DNA of 47,438 bases from a virus, in the IMG/VR virus record IMGVR_UViG_3300036851_000093, positions 1 through 47,438 of that record. One strand, written 5' to 3'. The translations under genes were made by a program, and so were the position numbers. A model generated the notes under the pieces. That model did not search any database and was not told where the DNA came from. It worked only from the letters and a program-made list of their open reading frames with translations. Position 1 is the stretch's first letter. Each line of letters opens with the position of its first letter. Below are positions 30,208-39,105 of the stretch, piece by piece.

Positions 30208-33200
30208 TATCGCTCCCGGAAGTTGAGACGTCGAGTCGAACTCGACTTGAGACTAGCCGGCTTGCTAACCCGAACCGGCGCGGCCGGTCGGGCAGGCGTC
30301 GGCTTCACAGTGGGCTGACGCGTCAGGATCGGTCCTGACTTAGTCGGCTCCGGCATGTCGGCCATCTCCGGCGGCTTCCGCACGGGGCGGATGGCAGTCG
30401 GTGGCAGGGCCGGCATGGTGACCTTCGTCTTGGTGGCCTCGTCGGCCAGACGCTGGACACGCTGCTCGCGTCGCTGCTCGTCGATCTCAGTGCCGCCCAT
30501 GCCCAGGTTGATCCCCAGGCTCTTGGCGACCTGGGCGATCGGCTGGGTAATCGAGAGCTGCCGGACGAACTCCTGGTTCGGGACGTCTGCAATCTGCAGG
30601 CCCCGGAACCGCCGGCGAACCGTGTCACCGATCTCCGCCTGGACGCGTGCGCGGTACCGCTCACTCTCTTCCTTCTGGGTCCGGCGTGGCACCTCATTCA
30701 TGGCGTCCGCCACGCCCTGGAGCTTATCGTGGAGATCCTGAGCAGCTTCGCGCTTGCGGTACCACAGGTCCGCCTCCGTCATCGGCTCCCCAGTGATTTG
30801 GCCCGTCGCGTCACGCTTGAACATGCCCTCGATCGAGAGCTCGCCCATGTCGTGCAGGCGCGCGACCTCGCGCGGAGACAGGCCGAACGCAGGGACCGGC
30901 GAGTAACCGGCGTGCGCGAAGGGCACCATGTCCACCGCCAGAGTCCCGTCCGCATTGACCTTGACGGTCCCGTCAGCGTTCATCCCCAGGAAGCGATACG
31001 GCATCGCGCCCTTGATCCAACCATTGGACTGCGGATCGAAGGACCACGACTCTGTGACGACCTTGCCCTTGGCGTTCTCGTAGGTCACCGACGACGTCAG
31101 CCACGGAGCGATCGCGTTGGTCCGCTGGATGACGCCCTGGTCCTGGAGCCGCTGGAACGTGGCCCCATCCGCCCGGATCTGATCTAGGATCTCTGAGCTC
31201 AGGAAGGACCCGGCCTTCAGGGTCACCGTCTTCTTGTTCCCCAGGGTGACCTTCAGGTCATCCGCCACATTGACACCCCAGGCGTCGATCGGCACCGTGT
31301 CCTCGTAGAGGTCGACAAAAACCTTCTGGACTGCGCCGTTGATCTTGATGTACGCTGGCTTGCGGCCGACGCTGCCCTCGGCCAGTCCCACCGCCGGCTG
31401 AAGATCGTCCAGGACATATGCCACGGTGCCATCACGTTGAGGCTGCGCCCTCGGCACGGCCACGGCCGGTACGATCTGCACGCGGCCCCCCTGCATGACG
31501 CGTACGCGCGTGCCCTCCTCCAGGCCCTGGCGATCCTCGAGCGACAGCACAGCGGACTGCGCCAGGTCGTTGAAGAAGGCCTCGGAGACCGGAGAGTTGG
31601 GGTCCTGCGCCGTCAGGATCGAAGCCTCGCGGAGCGTCTGCTCGACGGAGGCCGGGTCGGTCCCGGTGGCGATCGCTGACCAGAGCATGTTCTGAGCGTT
31701 GGCCGCGTTGCGATACTCGGGCGGAACGCCCACGCTGCCCCAGCGCGGAGTCAACTTCTGCTTCGTCTTGGCGCCGACGGCTTCCTTCTCGGTCCCCTTG
31801 GTGACCTTCCGGTCCCGCTGGGAGACCTGCTCCTCATCGACGAAGTTCTCGAGGCCCTCGGCCCACGAAGTCCAGCTCTTCTGCAGCTGCTGCGAGACAC
31901 GGAGCCGCTGGCCCGGGTCCCCTGAATCCATGGCGTGCTGCCACGCCGACTGCGTCGATGCCATTAGATCCGCGAAGCTGTACTCGAGATCAGCGTTCAG
32001 GGTGACCTGGTACTTGGTGATGAACTCCTGCTTGTCGAGGAGCCGCTGCGTGCCGTTCGCGTTCTTGCCCTGGGCGAACTCGGACGCGCCCCACGCGTCG
32101 TAGGTGCGCATCGCCTGGCGACCCAGGTCACGGACCAGCTCGGCCGTGACCTCGAAGGCCTCGCCGGTGGTCTCGTCAACCACAATCCGCTCGCCCCGTT
32201 CGATCTGCTCGAACAGGGTGTCAACGCGGTCGATGTCTGCCTGACGGTCGAAGGCGAACTGCTTGTCGTCGACGAAGCCGATGCCCGTCCAGCCGCCCAT
32301 CGGGTCCAGGATGTTCGGGCCGCTCTGGTAGTCGACCCCGAACGGACCGGCCGCGCCGGCGACGAACTCGCCCCCGGCTCCCGAAGTGGCCCGACTGCCG
32401 GCTCCCGCGCCGCCTCCACCGCCACCTCCGCCGCCGCCTCCACCGCCACCGCCACGACGGCCGGTGCCGACGATGCGGTTGACCTGGTCGGCTGCCGACA
32501 GGAGCTGCCAGTAGCGCGCCGGGTCACTGGTACGGAAGGTCCCGGCCAGGCCCCGGAGGCCGGCCGCGTACTGCGCTCCGTTGATCTGATTGGACGCGTA
32601 CTGGTACTGCAGGTGCTCGAGCTCGCCCTCGCGCTCATTCTGGAAGATCTTGTCGTTGACCGACTCGATCTGCTTGTCGAGCTGGACGCGCAGGTCGGAG
32701 TTCGGCCGGGTCCCCTTGCGATGCTCCTGATAGAACTTCAGCAGGTCGTCGTAGGAGTGCGTCCCGCGCTCAATGCCGTTGATGATGATCTCGGCACCGG
32801 TCGTCAGGTTCTCGCCCTGTCGGCGGTCGACCAGATCATTGAACCGGACGCTCAGCTCGCGCCACGCCTCGCTGTTCTTGTCGACCTTCGACATCCGCTC
32901 GCGGTAGTAGCCCAGGAGCTGCTCGGAGTCCCAAGCACCGCTCTCGAAGTTGTATTCGGCCCGCCGGTCCGCGATCGAGTTGTGGTGCTCGCGCTGGGTC
33001 TTGAGCCAGTCGTCGTGCTCCTCGGGTAGACCCTTCGTGGCCTCGACGCGCTCATCGATGTAGGCGAGCCACTCGTCGTCGGACAGGACGCCCTGCTTCC
33101 ACTCGTTGTACTTCAGTTCATCCGCGGCCGCCTGTTCGCGCTTGGTGCGCGCGATCGCACGATCGGTCGCCGCCTCCTGCCGCGAGACGGTCCCGCGGAA

Positions 33201-33260
33201 GAGGTCGGCCAGCATCCCGCTGACGTCCTGCGATGCCCCGTAGGAGCTCGGGCGCGCCAC
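30207..33260 (-). CDS. Large internal virion-type protein, 1017 aa, poly-Gly linker
   Basis: It starts at GTG 33260 (overlapping the portal stop TAG). The N-terminal 260 residues are helical and charged (FRGTVSRQEAATDRAIARTK, RRAEYNFESGAWDSEQLLGY). A run of 15 glycines follows at about residues 268-283, then a mixed region (FVDEEQVSQRDRKVTKGTEK, TLGNKKTVTLKAGSFLSSEI) and a basic Pro-rich tail. It is neither a typical tape measure (no long hydrophobic repeats) nor a recognisable enzyme. Together with the 1634-aa protein it may be packaged and ejected. Confidence 0.65.
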   Translation of the reverse strand: MARPSSYGASQDVSGMLADLFRGTVSRQEAATDRAIARTKREQAAADELKYNEWKQGVLSDDEWLAYIDERVEATKGLPEEHDDWLKTQREHHNSIADRRAEYNFESGAWDSEQLLGYYRERMSKVDKNSEAWRELSVRFNDLVDRRQGENLTTGAEIIINGIERGTHSYDDLLKFYQEHRKGTRPNSDLRVQLDKQIESVNDKIFQNEREGELEHLQYQYASNQINGAQYAAGLRGLAGTFRTSDPARYWQLLSAADQVNRIVGTGRRGGGGGGGGGGGGGGGAGAGSRATSGAGGEFVAGAAGPFGVDYQSGPNILDPMGGWTGIGFVDDKQFAFDRQADIDRVDTLFEQIERGERIVVDETTGEAFEVTAELVRDLGRQAMRTYDAWGASEFAQGKNANGTQRLLDKQEFITKYQVTLNADLEYSFADLMASTQSAWQHAMDSGDPGQRLRVSQQLQKSWTSWAEGLENFVDEEQVSQRDRKVTKGTEKEAVGAKTKQKLTPRWGSVGVPPEYRNAANAQNMLWSAIATGTDPASVEQTLREASILTAQDPNSPVSEAFFNDLAQSAVLSLEDRQGLEEGTRVRVMQGGRVQIVPAVAVPRAQPQRDGTVAYVLDDLQPAVGLAEGSVGRKPAYIKINGAVQKVFVDLYEDTVPIDAWGVNVADDLKVTLGNKKTVTLKAGSFLSSEILDQIRADGATFQRLQDQGVIQRTNAIAPWLTSSVTYENAKGKVVTESWSFDPQSNGWIKGAMPYRFLGMNADGTVKVNADGTLAVDMVPFAHAGYSPVPAFGLSPREVARLHDMGELSIEGMFKRDATGQITGEPMTEADLWYRKREAAQDLHDKLQGVADAMNEVPRRTQKEESERYRARVQAEIGDTVRRRFRGLQIADVPNQEFVRQLSITQPIAQVAKSLGINLGMGGTEIDEQRREQRVQRLADEATKTKVTMPALPPTAIRPVRKPPEMADMPEPTKSGPILTRQPTVKPTPARPAAPVRVSKPASLKSSSTRRLNFRER

Positions 33261-35167
33261 TAGACTTCCTCCCTAACGGTCAGCTGCTGAAGCGGCTGAA
33301 CCTGCCCCGAGGGCGTACCTCGCAGGAGCGTCTGCTGGGTGAAGCCCAGCCCCTCCGCACCGGCCCCCGCGGGCGGCGCACTGCCTACCCCAGTCGCCGG
33401 CGTAAGCGATTCCTCGTTCTGGGACTCGTCCAGAGTTGGCTGAGCCGTCTGGGCGTCCTGGTCTGCCGCCTCGGAGCTGGCCTCGGGCGTGGGGGCAGCG
33501 CCCCCAGCCATAGCGATCTGCTGTGCAGTGGCGGCCACGGCCATCTGAGACTGCACCTCTCCTGGGTAGAGCTTGACGTCAGATCGTTCCTCTCGGATGA
33601 GCTCGAGCTCGTCCTCTGGCGAGTCCTCACCCAGCCGATCCATGGAGGACCGGTTCGACGAGAGCTTGGCGTTGATCTTGTTGATCTCGTTCATGGTCGC
33701 CTCGATGACGTCGCGTGGCGTGATCTCCGGCGCAATGACCTTCCAGCGGCGCATGCCCTTGACCTTGTCGGCCAGGGCGAGCGTCTCACCGTCGGGGGTC
33801 TTGATCTTCACGTCCATGCGCTCGATCATGGCCAGCCACATCACCAGGACCTGGATCAGGGCGTTGTACATGTAAAGGCGCGCAATGCCGATCCGGTTCG
33901 AGGCGCCTTCGATCTGGATGGCGACGGCACGACCGGACGTCTGCGCCCCCGGGAGCTGGCCCCACAGAACCTCGCTCAAGCCAGTGCGCCGATGGATCTC
34001 GTTCCAGAGCGCGGCCACAGCCTCGGACATCTGATAGATGTTGCCGACGCCCTTGTTGATGACCTCGAAGAAGCGATTGCCCCCTGGCGCCACGGCATCG
34101 CCGGCAGCCGGGATGCTGCCCGCCGGCACCTCGTCGTTGCCTTCGCCCCTCAGCTGGTATGCGGGGTCAATGTTGTCCGCGATCGCCTGCATCCAGTGGC
34201 TCATGAGCCGGTTGAACTCGATCTGCAGGTCGACCAGGTCATCGACGATCGACATGCCCTCGGGGTTCCCCGGCTCCCGATCGTTGGGGACGGGGATGTA
34301 CGGGATGCCGATCAGCTCGCTGTGGGTCCCCTCAGCCACGACGGTGCGGTTCAGCATGATGACGTTCTGCACCACGCCGTCTTCGTCGATGTACCAGTAG
34401 TCCCACACGCGGACCTGCTTGCGCTCGTAGTCAGTCAGGGTGTACCGCTTGCGCTGCGGCCGGAAAGGTCGCTGCTCGACGGTTCCCCCACCGATCGTCC
34501 CAGCGGTGCCGGAGTCGATGCTATCGATCGGGTCCGCATGGTCGCCGGCCCCTTCGAGGACCTCGATCTTCAGGGGCTTGTCCTTGCCCTGGTTCGGGCT
34601 GACCTGAACGTCCGGGAACCGCCGCATCGCCTGGATCGGGCTGATCGCGTACTCGTAGATGATCCAATCGACGGTTTCGTAGTTGCTGTCGCCCCACCCG
34701 ACACGCAGGTTCTGGGGCTGCTCAATCGCCGTGAAATCGGGACGCTTCTCATCGTTGTTCCAGAAGACCTTGAAGAACGTCTTGCCGTAGAGGTTCTTCG
34801 TCTTCGAGGTCATGGCCAGCTGGACTTCCCAGTTGGCCAGCTCGAGGAAACGGTAGACCATCTTCTCGACGCCCTCCGCCTGCTTGCGCGTGGCCGGATC
34901 AGTCGTCGGGGGAACCAGCGCCAGCCGCGGGAGAATGGCCTCGAGACGGGCCCGGATCTCGACTGCCGGCTTGATGACGTTCTCCGTCATGTGGATCTTG
35001 CCCGGGCGCTTCTTGGCGTCCTCGGGCCACTGATCGCCACGCGGCGGGCTGTAGTAGAAGTGCCGCTTGTTGTACTGCGCCGCCAGGTCCAGGTAGTAGG
35101 CCTCGACCTCGACGTACCGCTCAATCGCCTCAGCGGCGACCATCTGGCGCGCGATCTGATCCGCCAC
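33260..35167 (-). CDS. Portal protein
   Basis: 635 aa starting at GTG 35167, directly after the terminase stop. VIKPAVEIRARLEAILPRLA, KNLYGKTFFKVFWNNDEKRP, DYWYIDEDGVVQNVIML, YIPVPNDREPGNPEGMSIVD and the long helix LVDLQIEFNRLMSHWMQAIA are the order seen in P22/SU10-type portals. QTSGRAVAIQIEGASNRIGI follows. It forms the dodecameric DNA channel and docks the terminase. The low-complexity Gln/Ala/Pro tail is probably flexible inside the capsid. Confidence 0.9.
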   Translation of the reverse strand: MADQIARQMVAAEAIERYVEVEAYYLDLAAQYNKRHFYYSPPRGDQWPEDAKKRPGKIHMTENVIKPAVEIRARLEAILPRLALVPPTTDPATRKQAEGVEKMVYRFLELANWEVQLAMTSKTKNLYGKTFFKVFWNNDEKRPDFTAIEQPQNLRVGWGDSNYETVDWIIYEYAISPIQAMRRFPDVQVSPNQGKDKPLKIEVLEGAGDHADPIDSIDSGTAGTIGGGTVEQRPFRPQRKRYTLTDYERKQVRVWDYWYIDEDGVVQNVIMLNRTVVAEGTHSELIGIPYIPVPNDREPGNPEGMSIVDDLVDLQIEFNRLMSHWMQAIADNIDPAYQLRGEGNDEVPAGSIPAAGDAVAPGGNRFFEVINKGVGNIYQMSEAVAALWNEIHRRTGLSEVLWGQLPGAQTSGRAVAIQIEGASNRIGIARLYMYNALIQVLVMWLAMIERMDVKIKTPDGETLALADKVKGMRRWKVIAPEITPRDVIEATMNEINKINAKLSSNRSSMDRLGEDSPEDELELIREERSDVKLYPGEVQSQMAVAATAQQIAMAGGAAPTPEASSEAADQDAQTAQPTLDESQNEESLTPATGVGSAPPAGAGAEGLGFTQQTLLRGTPSGQVQPLQQLTVREEV

Positions 35168-36721
35168 CTAGATACGCCCTCTCTGTGCCACGGTCGCCCC
35201 TGGTCGGAATGCCGCACGCACCTGGCCACCCGCCCCCATGCCGTGCCCGTTCTGGGCAGCACCGGCGGCAGCAATGACCGTGTCCTGCTGGATCTTGTCG
35301 TCGACGAGTCGGTAGTTCATCACTTCTCTGAGGAGCCGCAACCAGGGCCCAGTCTTCGGGAACTTCAGCTTCCCGGTCAGCAACAGCATGCGGAGGTTGG
35401 TCAGGGCATCGAGCTTGATCTGCTTCTTGCCGGCGAAGTCAATCGGCTGCTTCGGTGAGATGTCTGACAGGAGCTGGGTGAACATATGTCCACCCATGGA
35501 CGTACTGTCCCATCCGCTCTTGCAGGTCGTGCCGCGGATCATGCGACGGGCCATGGACGGCTTCGCGTGGTACCAGAAGTGCGTCCGGTGGATCTCCATC
35601 AGCAGGTCATCGACCCCCAATGGGATCTGGTTCCACTGTAGGTAGACTCCCTGCCAGTGATCCGGGTCTGTGACATCGATGACGATGCCGGCGGTCGGGT
35701 CACTGTCGAGCGACGGGTCCCAAAAGGCGGAGTACGAATGCCCATCCTGGGGTGGAACATGGACCGGGAGCGTCACGTCGAACGCCGCCTCGATCCTCTC
35801 CAGCGGAACGAAGAACGCCTCTTGCGGGTTGAGGAACGCGCCACGAAGGGTCTGCTCCTTGTGCGCTGACTGCTTCGCCTCCTCCCGGTCAATCGCCTCC
35901 TGCGTCAGGCCGAACCCGAGGTTGTCGTACACATCGGCGTACATCAGGACCTCGCCGTCGTCGTTGACCCAGACCCGGTCATCGATCTCGCCGGCTTCAC
36001 CGAGGATGTGGTGGCCACTGTCCCGCAGGCGTGTGACGAGCTCGAAGAAGTCGTTGATGCCGTCAGGCGTCGAGACGATGAAGAGGGGACCACCCGAGGC
36101 GATGAGCCGCATGCTCAGCACCTCCTCGATGATCTCGATCAGGTGCGTCTCGAAGGCTGCCTCGTCGAACGAGATCCCCGCCGCCCGCCGACCCTGCAGC
36201 GCCTTGGCCCGCTCGGACGTGGTGCGGAAGTGGATGTGCGCCCCATTCCATAGCTCGAGGCCGTCGTAGTAGTGCTCAAGCGTGACGCTCTTGACCATCC
36301 CCTCCGGGATGCGCATCGGCCGGTACTCGCCGGTGGCCTTGTCGAACTGCGCCGGGTGCGACCCCTGGACGAGGAGTTCGATGTCCCGGAGCGGCAGGTA
36401 GGCCTGCTCCTGGAACGGGCTCAGGTGGTACCACTCGTACGGGGCGTCGAGCCACCGTGACGTCTCGGCCGTCGGGACGCCGATCTTGTTCCAGGCTGCC
36501 CACAGAAGCAGGAACGCCAGGCCGAGCGTCTTGCCGACCTGGTTGGCCGCCCAGAAGACCAGGAACTTGGTAGCCCACGTCTCCGACCCGTCGCGCGGGG
36601 CGACCATGCGGATGAGGCGCTTCTGAGCGAAGTTGAATCGAATGCCGAGGATATGCTCCCCGAAGTAGATGGGGTCCCGGCTATAGCCGAGGTGAGCTAG
36701 CTCCTGGAGCTCAGAATCCAT
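35168..36721 (-). CDS. terL: Terminase large subunit
   Basis: 517 aa. The ATPase has Walker A AANQVGKT (58-65), Walker B GISFDEAAFE (about 182-191) and the motif III region FIVSTPDGIND. The nuclease domain includes FWDPSLDSDPTAGIVIDVTD and DIQQD-like acidic residues near LVDDKIQQD. It cuts concatemers and pumps DNA through the portal encoded next. ATG 36721 overlaps the small gene upstream by 11 bases. Its class cannot be assigned to cos or headful packaging from sequence alone. Confidence 0.93.
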   Translation of the reverse strand: MDSELQELAHLGYSRDPIYFGEHILGIRFNFAQKRLIRMVAPRDGSETWATKFLVFWAANQVGKTLGLAFLLLWAAWNKIGVPTAETSRWLDAPYEWYHLSPFQEQAYLPLRDIELLVQGSHPAQFDKATGEYRPMRIPEGMVKSVTLEHYYDGLELWNGAHIHFRTTSERAKALQGRRAAGISFDEAAFETHLIEIIEEVLSMRLIASGGPLFIVSTPDGINDFFELVTRLRDSGHHILGEAGEIDDRVWVNDDGEVLMYADVYDNLGFGLTQEAIDREEAKQSAHKEQTLRGAFLNPQEAFFVPLERIEAAFDVTLPVHVPPQDGHSYSAFWDPSLDSDPTAGIVIDVTDPDHWQGVYLQWNQIPLGVDDLLMEIHRTHFWYHAKPSMARRMIRGTTCKSGWDSTSMGGHMFTQLLSDISPKQPIDFAGKKQIKLDALTNLRMLLLTGKLKFPKTGPWLRLLREVMNYRLVDDKIQQDTVIAAAGAAQNGHGMGAGGQVRAAFRPGATVAQRGRI

Positions 36722-36935
36722 AGTACGGCGCGTTCCGGCGAACCTCCTGCAGGGTGCCGAACAGGTCGTCGATCTGCTTCTGGAGCTCTTGCTGCTGGGC
36801 CGGCGTCAACGCCAGCGCGGGGTCCATCAGCGCATCCGTGTACGGACCCGGGAACTTGTTGTCGATCGGGTGGATAACACTGAGCGGGATACCCACCACG
36901 AAGGTAGGCCCCTGGAAACTCCCGACGCGACTCAC
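36711..36935 (-). CDS. Hypothetical protein upstream of terL, 74 aa
   Basis: GTG 36935 overlaps the previous stop (GTGA). The first half is beta-like (SFQGPTFVVGIPLSVIHPID); the second is a Gln-rich helix (TPAQQQELQKQIDDLFGTLQ), ending VRRNAPYYGF. Its stop lies inside the terminase start region. It is a small structural or packaging accessory by position; function unknown. Confidence 0.65.
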   Translation of the reverse strand: MSRVGSFQGPTFVVGIPLSVIHPIDNKFPGPYTDALMDPALALTPAQQQELQKQIDDLFGTLQEVRRNAPYYGF

Positions 36936-37396
36936 GCCGGCCGCCCCTGGAGCTGGCGCGCACGGTCGATGATCGCCCGCGTCTCCGGGTCGTTGAGCGC
37001 CTTGAGGACCTCGGGGTCCCAGTTCATCTCCGACATGTCCTGCAGTCGCTGCAGGTGCTGGCGAACCAACGACTTAGCGATGGGGTAGAGCCAGTCCTGG
37101 CTGTCGTGACGATGCTCGACCTCCTTCTCGCGGAAGGTCGAGAACCACATCCCGACGTGATCCAGGATCTTCTGGGTCTTGACCTGGGGATCTGGGCTCT
37201 GCACGGCGAGGACCGCCACGCGCTCAAGCGGCACGACGAGCCCATCGGGGCGCCTGTAGTCGAACGGCTCCTGAATCCAGCTGACCGGCACGGTCTCCCG
37301 ATCGGTCAGCTTCGGGAAGTCCACCAGCAGGTGGTTCCAGAGTCGCGTCAGGCGCAGGTTGTCCAGCAGGACGTCCCCGATGAGCTGCCGGCCCAT
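36932..37396 (-). CDS. Hypothetical packaging-region protein, 154 aa
   Basis: ATG 37396 (MGRQLIGDVL) is the start; the longer frame is a shadow. The protein has aromatic, charged stretches (RLWNHLLVDFPKLTDRETVP, HVGMWFSTFREKEVEHRHDS, QDWLYPIAKSLVRQHLQRLQ). It may have a helical DNA- or portal-binding role, but no family is recognised. It is in the gene run leading to terL. Confidence 0.65.
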   Translation of the reverse strand: MGRQLIGDVLLDNLRLTRLWNHLLVDFPKLTDRETVPVSWIQEPFDYRRPDGLVVPLERVAVLAVQSPDPQVKTQKILDHVGMWFSTFREKEVEHRHDSQDWLYPIAKSLVRQHLQRLQDMSEMNWDPEVLKALNDPETRAIIDRARQLQGRPA

Positions 37397-37397
37397 G

Positions 37398-37913
37398 CTA
37401 GGCGGTGACCGTCTCGGCGGCAGGCTCGATCTGAACCTCACCCTCGGACGTCCCGGAGCCCTGCATCGCCTCGAGCTGGGCACGCAGTGCCGCGATCTCG
37501 GCGTCCTTGTCGTCGATGGCCGCCTGGGCCGATGCCGCAGGGTCGTTCACGAACTCATCGTTGCCGGCCCAGTCGACCTCGAACTTGAGCTCGACCTTAG
37601 CGGACTGGATGATCTCCTCAGCCTTCAGGAGCTCCTCGACCTCGCCCAGGATGCGTCCGTTGGCGTCCATGATCGCGAAGCCAAGGGTCGCCTGCATGAT
37701 GGTGTCCGTGAAGAACACCGAGCGCGGCGCGTCGTTGTCGACGTAGCCGATCGGGTTCGTCATCACGACGTGGTACTTGCCGTCCGACTTCATCTGGACG
37801 TCGAAGCCGAGTACCGGCCCGGGCTCTTCGTCGAGCAGCAGGTCGATCGTCGGTCCGTCGAGCTTCGTGTTGTCGACCTTGCGCAGGATGCGCAGGCCAT
37901 ACTCATTCGCCAT
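37398..37913 (-). CDS. Hypothetical protein with C-terminal coiled coil, 171 aa
   Basis: Residues 1-110 look like one beta/alpha domain (DLLLDEEPGPVLGFDVQMKS, KYHVVMTNPIGYVDNDAPRS). A helix with heptads (AAIDDKDAEIAALRAQLEAM) and an acidic tail follow. ATG 37913 overlaps the upstream gene by 11 bases. It is perhaps a structural or packaging accessory protein. No family recognised. Confidence 0.65.
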   Translation of the reverse strand: MANEYGLRILRKVDNTKLDGPTIDLLLDEEPGPVLGFDVQMKSDGKYHVVMTNPIGYVDNDAPRSVFFTDTIMQATLGFAIMDANGRILGEVEELLKAEEIIQSAKVELKFEVDWAGNDEFVNDPAASAQAAIDDKDAEIAALRAQLEAMQGSGTSEGEVQIEPAAETVTA

Positions 37914-38412
37914 TAGGGATCTCTTCCTCCGTCGTCAGCTGGTGAAACGCCGCTGCGACAATCTCTGGGGCCTTACCGGTAACCAACCGGGCTAGGACAA
38001 CGAGTGCATCAGGCTGGCGCTTGGCCTGCCGTGACGCCTGGAGGGTCTGGGCCGCCTTGAGCCCCTGGTCTAGGGTTACAGACCTGGGATCGCCCCCTTG
38101 CTCGGGGTCGATGTTGGCGAAGGCGGCATCCTTGACGGCCTCCAGGAAGACCTCAGCGTTCACCCGGCGAACCGGGCTGAGCCTCGCCTGATCGACGAAG
38201 GACCGCTTGGGGTCGGTGATATGGGGCTTGTGCTTGTAGTAGGTCCCCCGGTCGAAGGTGAACCCGAAGTCCTGGGCCCACCGCTTGGCCTGACCGGCGT
38301 TCCAGTCCTCCTTGGCGATGTGCTTGTTCAGCTCGCTCGCGCCCTCCCAGGCGCAGATCCGGCAGTAGCCCGGATTGCCGAACCCGGCACGGCTGACCTT
38401 GAGCTGCTTCAC
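37903..38412 (-). CDS. Candidate small terminase subunit, 169 aa
   Basis: GTG 38412 overlaps the upstream stop. The N-terminus has GYCRICAW with a CxxC, then LNKHIAKEDWNAGQAKRWAQ, DFGFTFDRGTYYKHKPHI, which resembles a DNA-binding helical finger recognising short DNA. The C-terminal half is helical (FLEAVKDAAFANIDPEQGGD, SVTLDQGLKAAQTLQASRQA). DNA-binding N-terminus, helical oligomerisation part and position upstream of terL together fit a small terminase; sequence alone does not prove it. Confidence 0.5.
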   Translation of the reverse strand: MKQLKVSRAGFGNPGYCRICAWEGASELNKHIAKEDWNAGQAKRWAQDFGFTFDRGTYYKHKPHITDPKRSFVDQARLSPVRRVNAEVFLEAVKDAAFANIDPEQGGDPRSVTLDQGLKAAQTLQASRQAKRQPDALVVLARLVTGKAPEIVAAAFHQLTTEEEIPNGE

Positions 38413-39008
38413 AGTGATGTCATCGCCCTGACCGCCGCCGGCCGCAGGGCCTGCTTCGAGGCGGGCTTCTTGGCGGGCGCTTTGGCCACCGGCTTCACAC
38501 GCGAGGCAGACTTCGTACCGCTCTCGGTGAAGTTGCGTCGCCCGCCGGCTCCCTTGTTCACAACAGTCCCCTTCGGGATCGTCGGGATCGGAGCTAGCTT
38601 CTTGCCGGCGCCACCGGTGCCCATCGCCGTGTTAGGTAACCCACCGCTGGAGCCGTAGCTCGCCCCGCCGCCCGCACCCCCACTGGCCTCGGGGCCGGTG
38701 CTGCCCTGGGACGAGCCGCCTGGACGGATGACAGACCCGGGCTCGGGACCCTCCGGCAGATCCGGGACGTCGGGCGCCTGGGACTCAGCCTCACGGGCAG
38801 CCTTCTCTCGAAGGAACCGGTCGATGACTGCCTTGGTCGCCGTCTGGTAGAGAGCCGTGTCGCTCTGGCCCTTGGTCTGGGCCGCCTTCAGCTCGAATGG
38901 CTTGAAGACCGACTCGAGCTCACCGGTCGTGAACATCGGTCGACCGCGACGCTGGCCAATGCCTTCTGCGCCGGACTGTCCACCACCGAACTGGGAGGGC
39001 TTAGCCAC
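38409..39008 (-). CDS. Low-complexity protein, 199 aa
   Basis: GTG 39008 follows GCGGAGAT. After a short ordered N-terminus (MFTTGELESVFKPFELKAAQ, ALYQTATKAVIDRFLREKAA) the protein is Gly/Ser/Pro-rich and then Lys/Ala/Pro-rich (VKPVAKAPAKKPASK). It is probably disordered and DNA-associated, perhaps packaged. It carries a TTACCTA site with a TTA codon at 38633-38639. Confidence 0.6.
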   Translation of the reverse strand: MAKPSQFGGGQSGAEGIGQRRGRPMFTTGELESVFKPFELKAAQTKGQSDTALYQTATKAVIDRFLREKAAREAESQAPDVPDLPEGPEPGSVIRPGGSSQGSTGPEASGGAGGGASYGSSGGLPNTAMGTGGAGKKLAPIPTIPKGTVVNKGAGGRRNFTESGTKSASRVKPVAKAPAKKPASKQALRPAAVRAMTSL

Positions 39009-39030
39009 GATCTATCTCCGCACAGGGGAA

Positions 39031-39094
39031 AGCGACCCGTAGGTCAGACGCCCTCAGCATGTATGCATGGGTGGAGGGGTGTACCCGGGTCGCT
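39031..39094 (-). repeat. Long-range 9-bp inverted repeat between structural genes
   Basis: AGCGACCCG (39031-39039) and CGGGTCGCT (39086-39094) are perfect inverted repeats, with a short internal palindrome GCAT-AC-ATGC in the 46-base loop. On the minus strand the stem is followed by TTTCCCC. It fills the 97-base gap 39009-39105 between two structural genes and could be a leaky terminator or regulatory hairpin. Confidence 0.45.
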
Positions 39095-39105
39095 ATTGAA
39101 TCCGC

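Noticed and set aside
32214-32225. Minus-strand TTGACA at about 32218
   Set aside because: Inside the 1017-aa gene and no matching -10 downstream.
33233-35458. 741-codon plus-strand frame opposite the portal gene
   Set aside because: Antisense shadow of the well-supported portal gene; repeats of His/Val/Asp/Leu with no domain.
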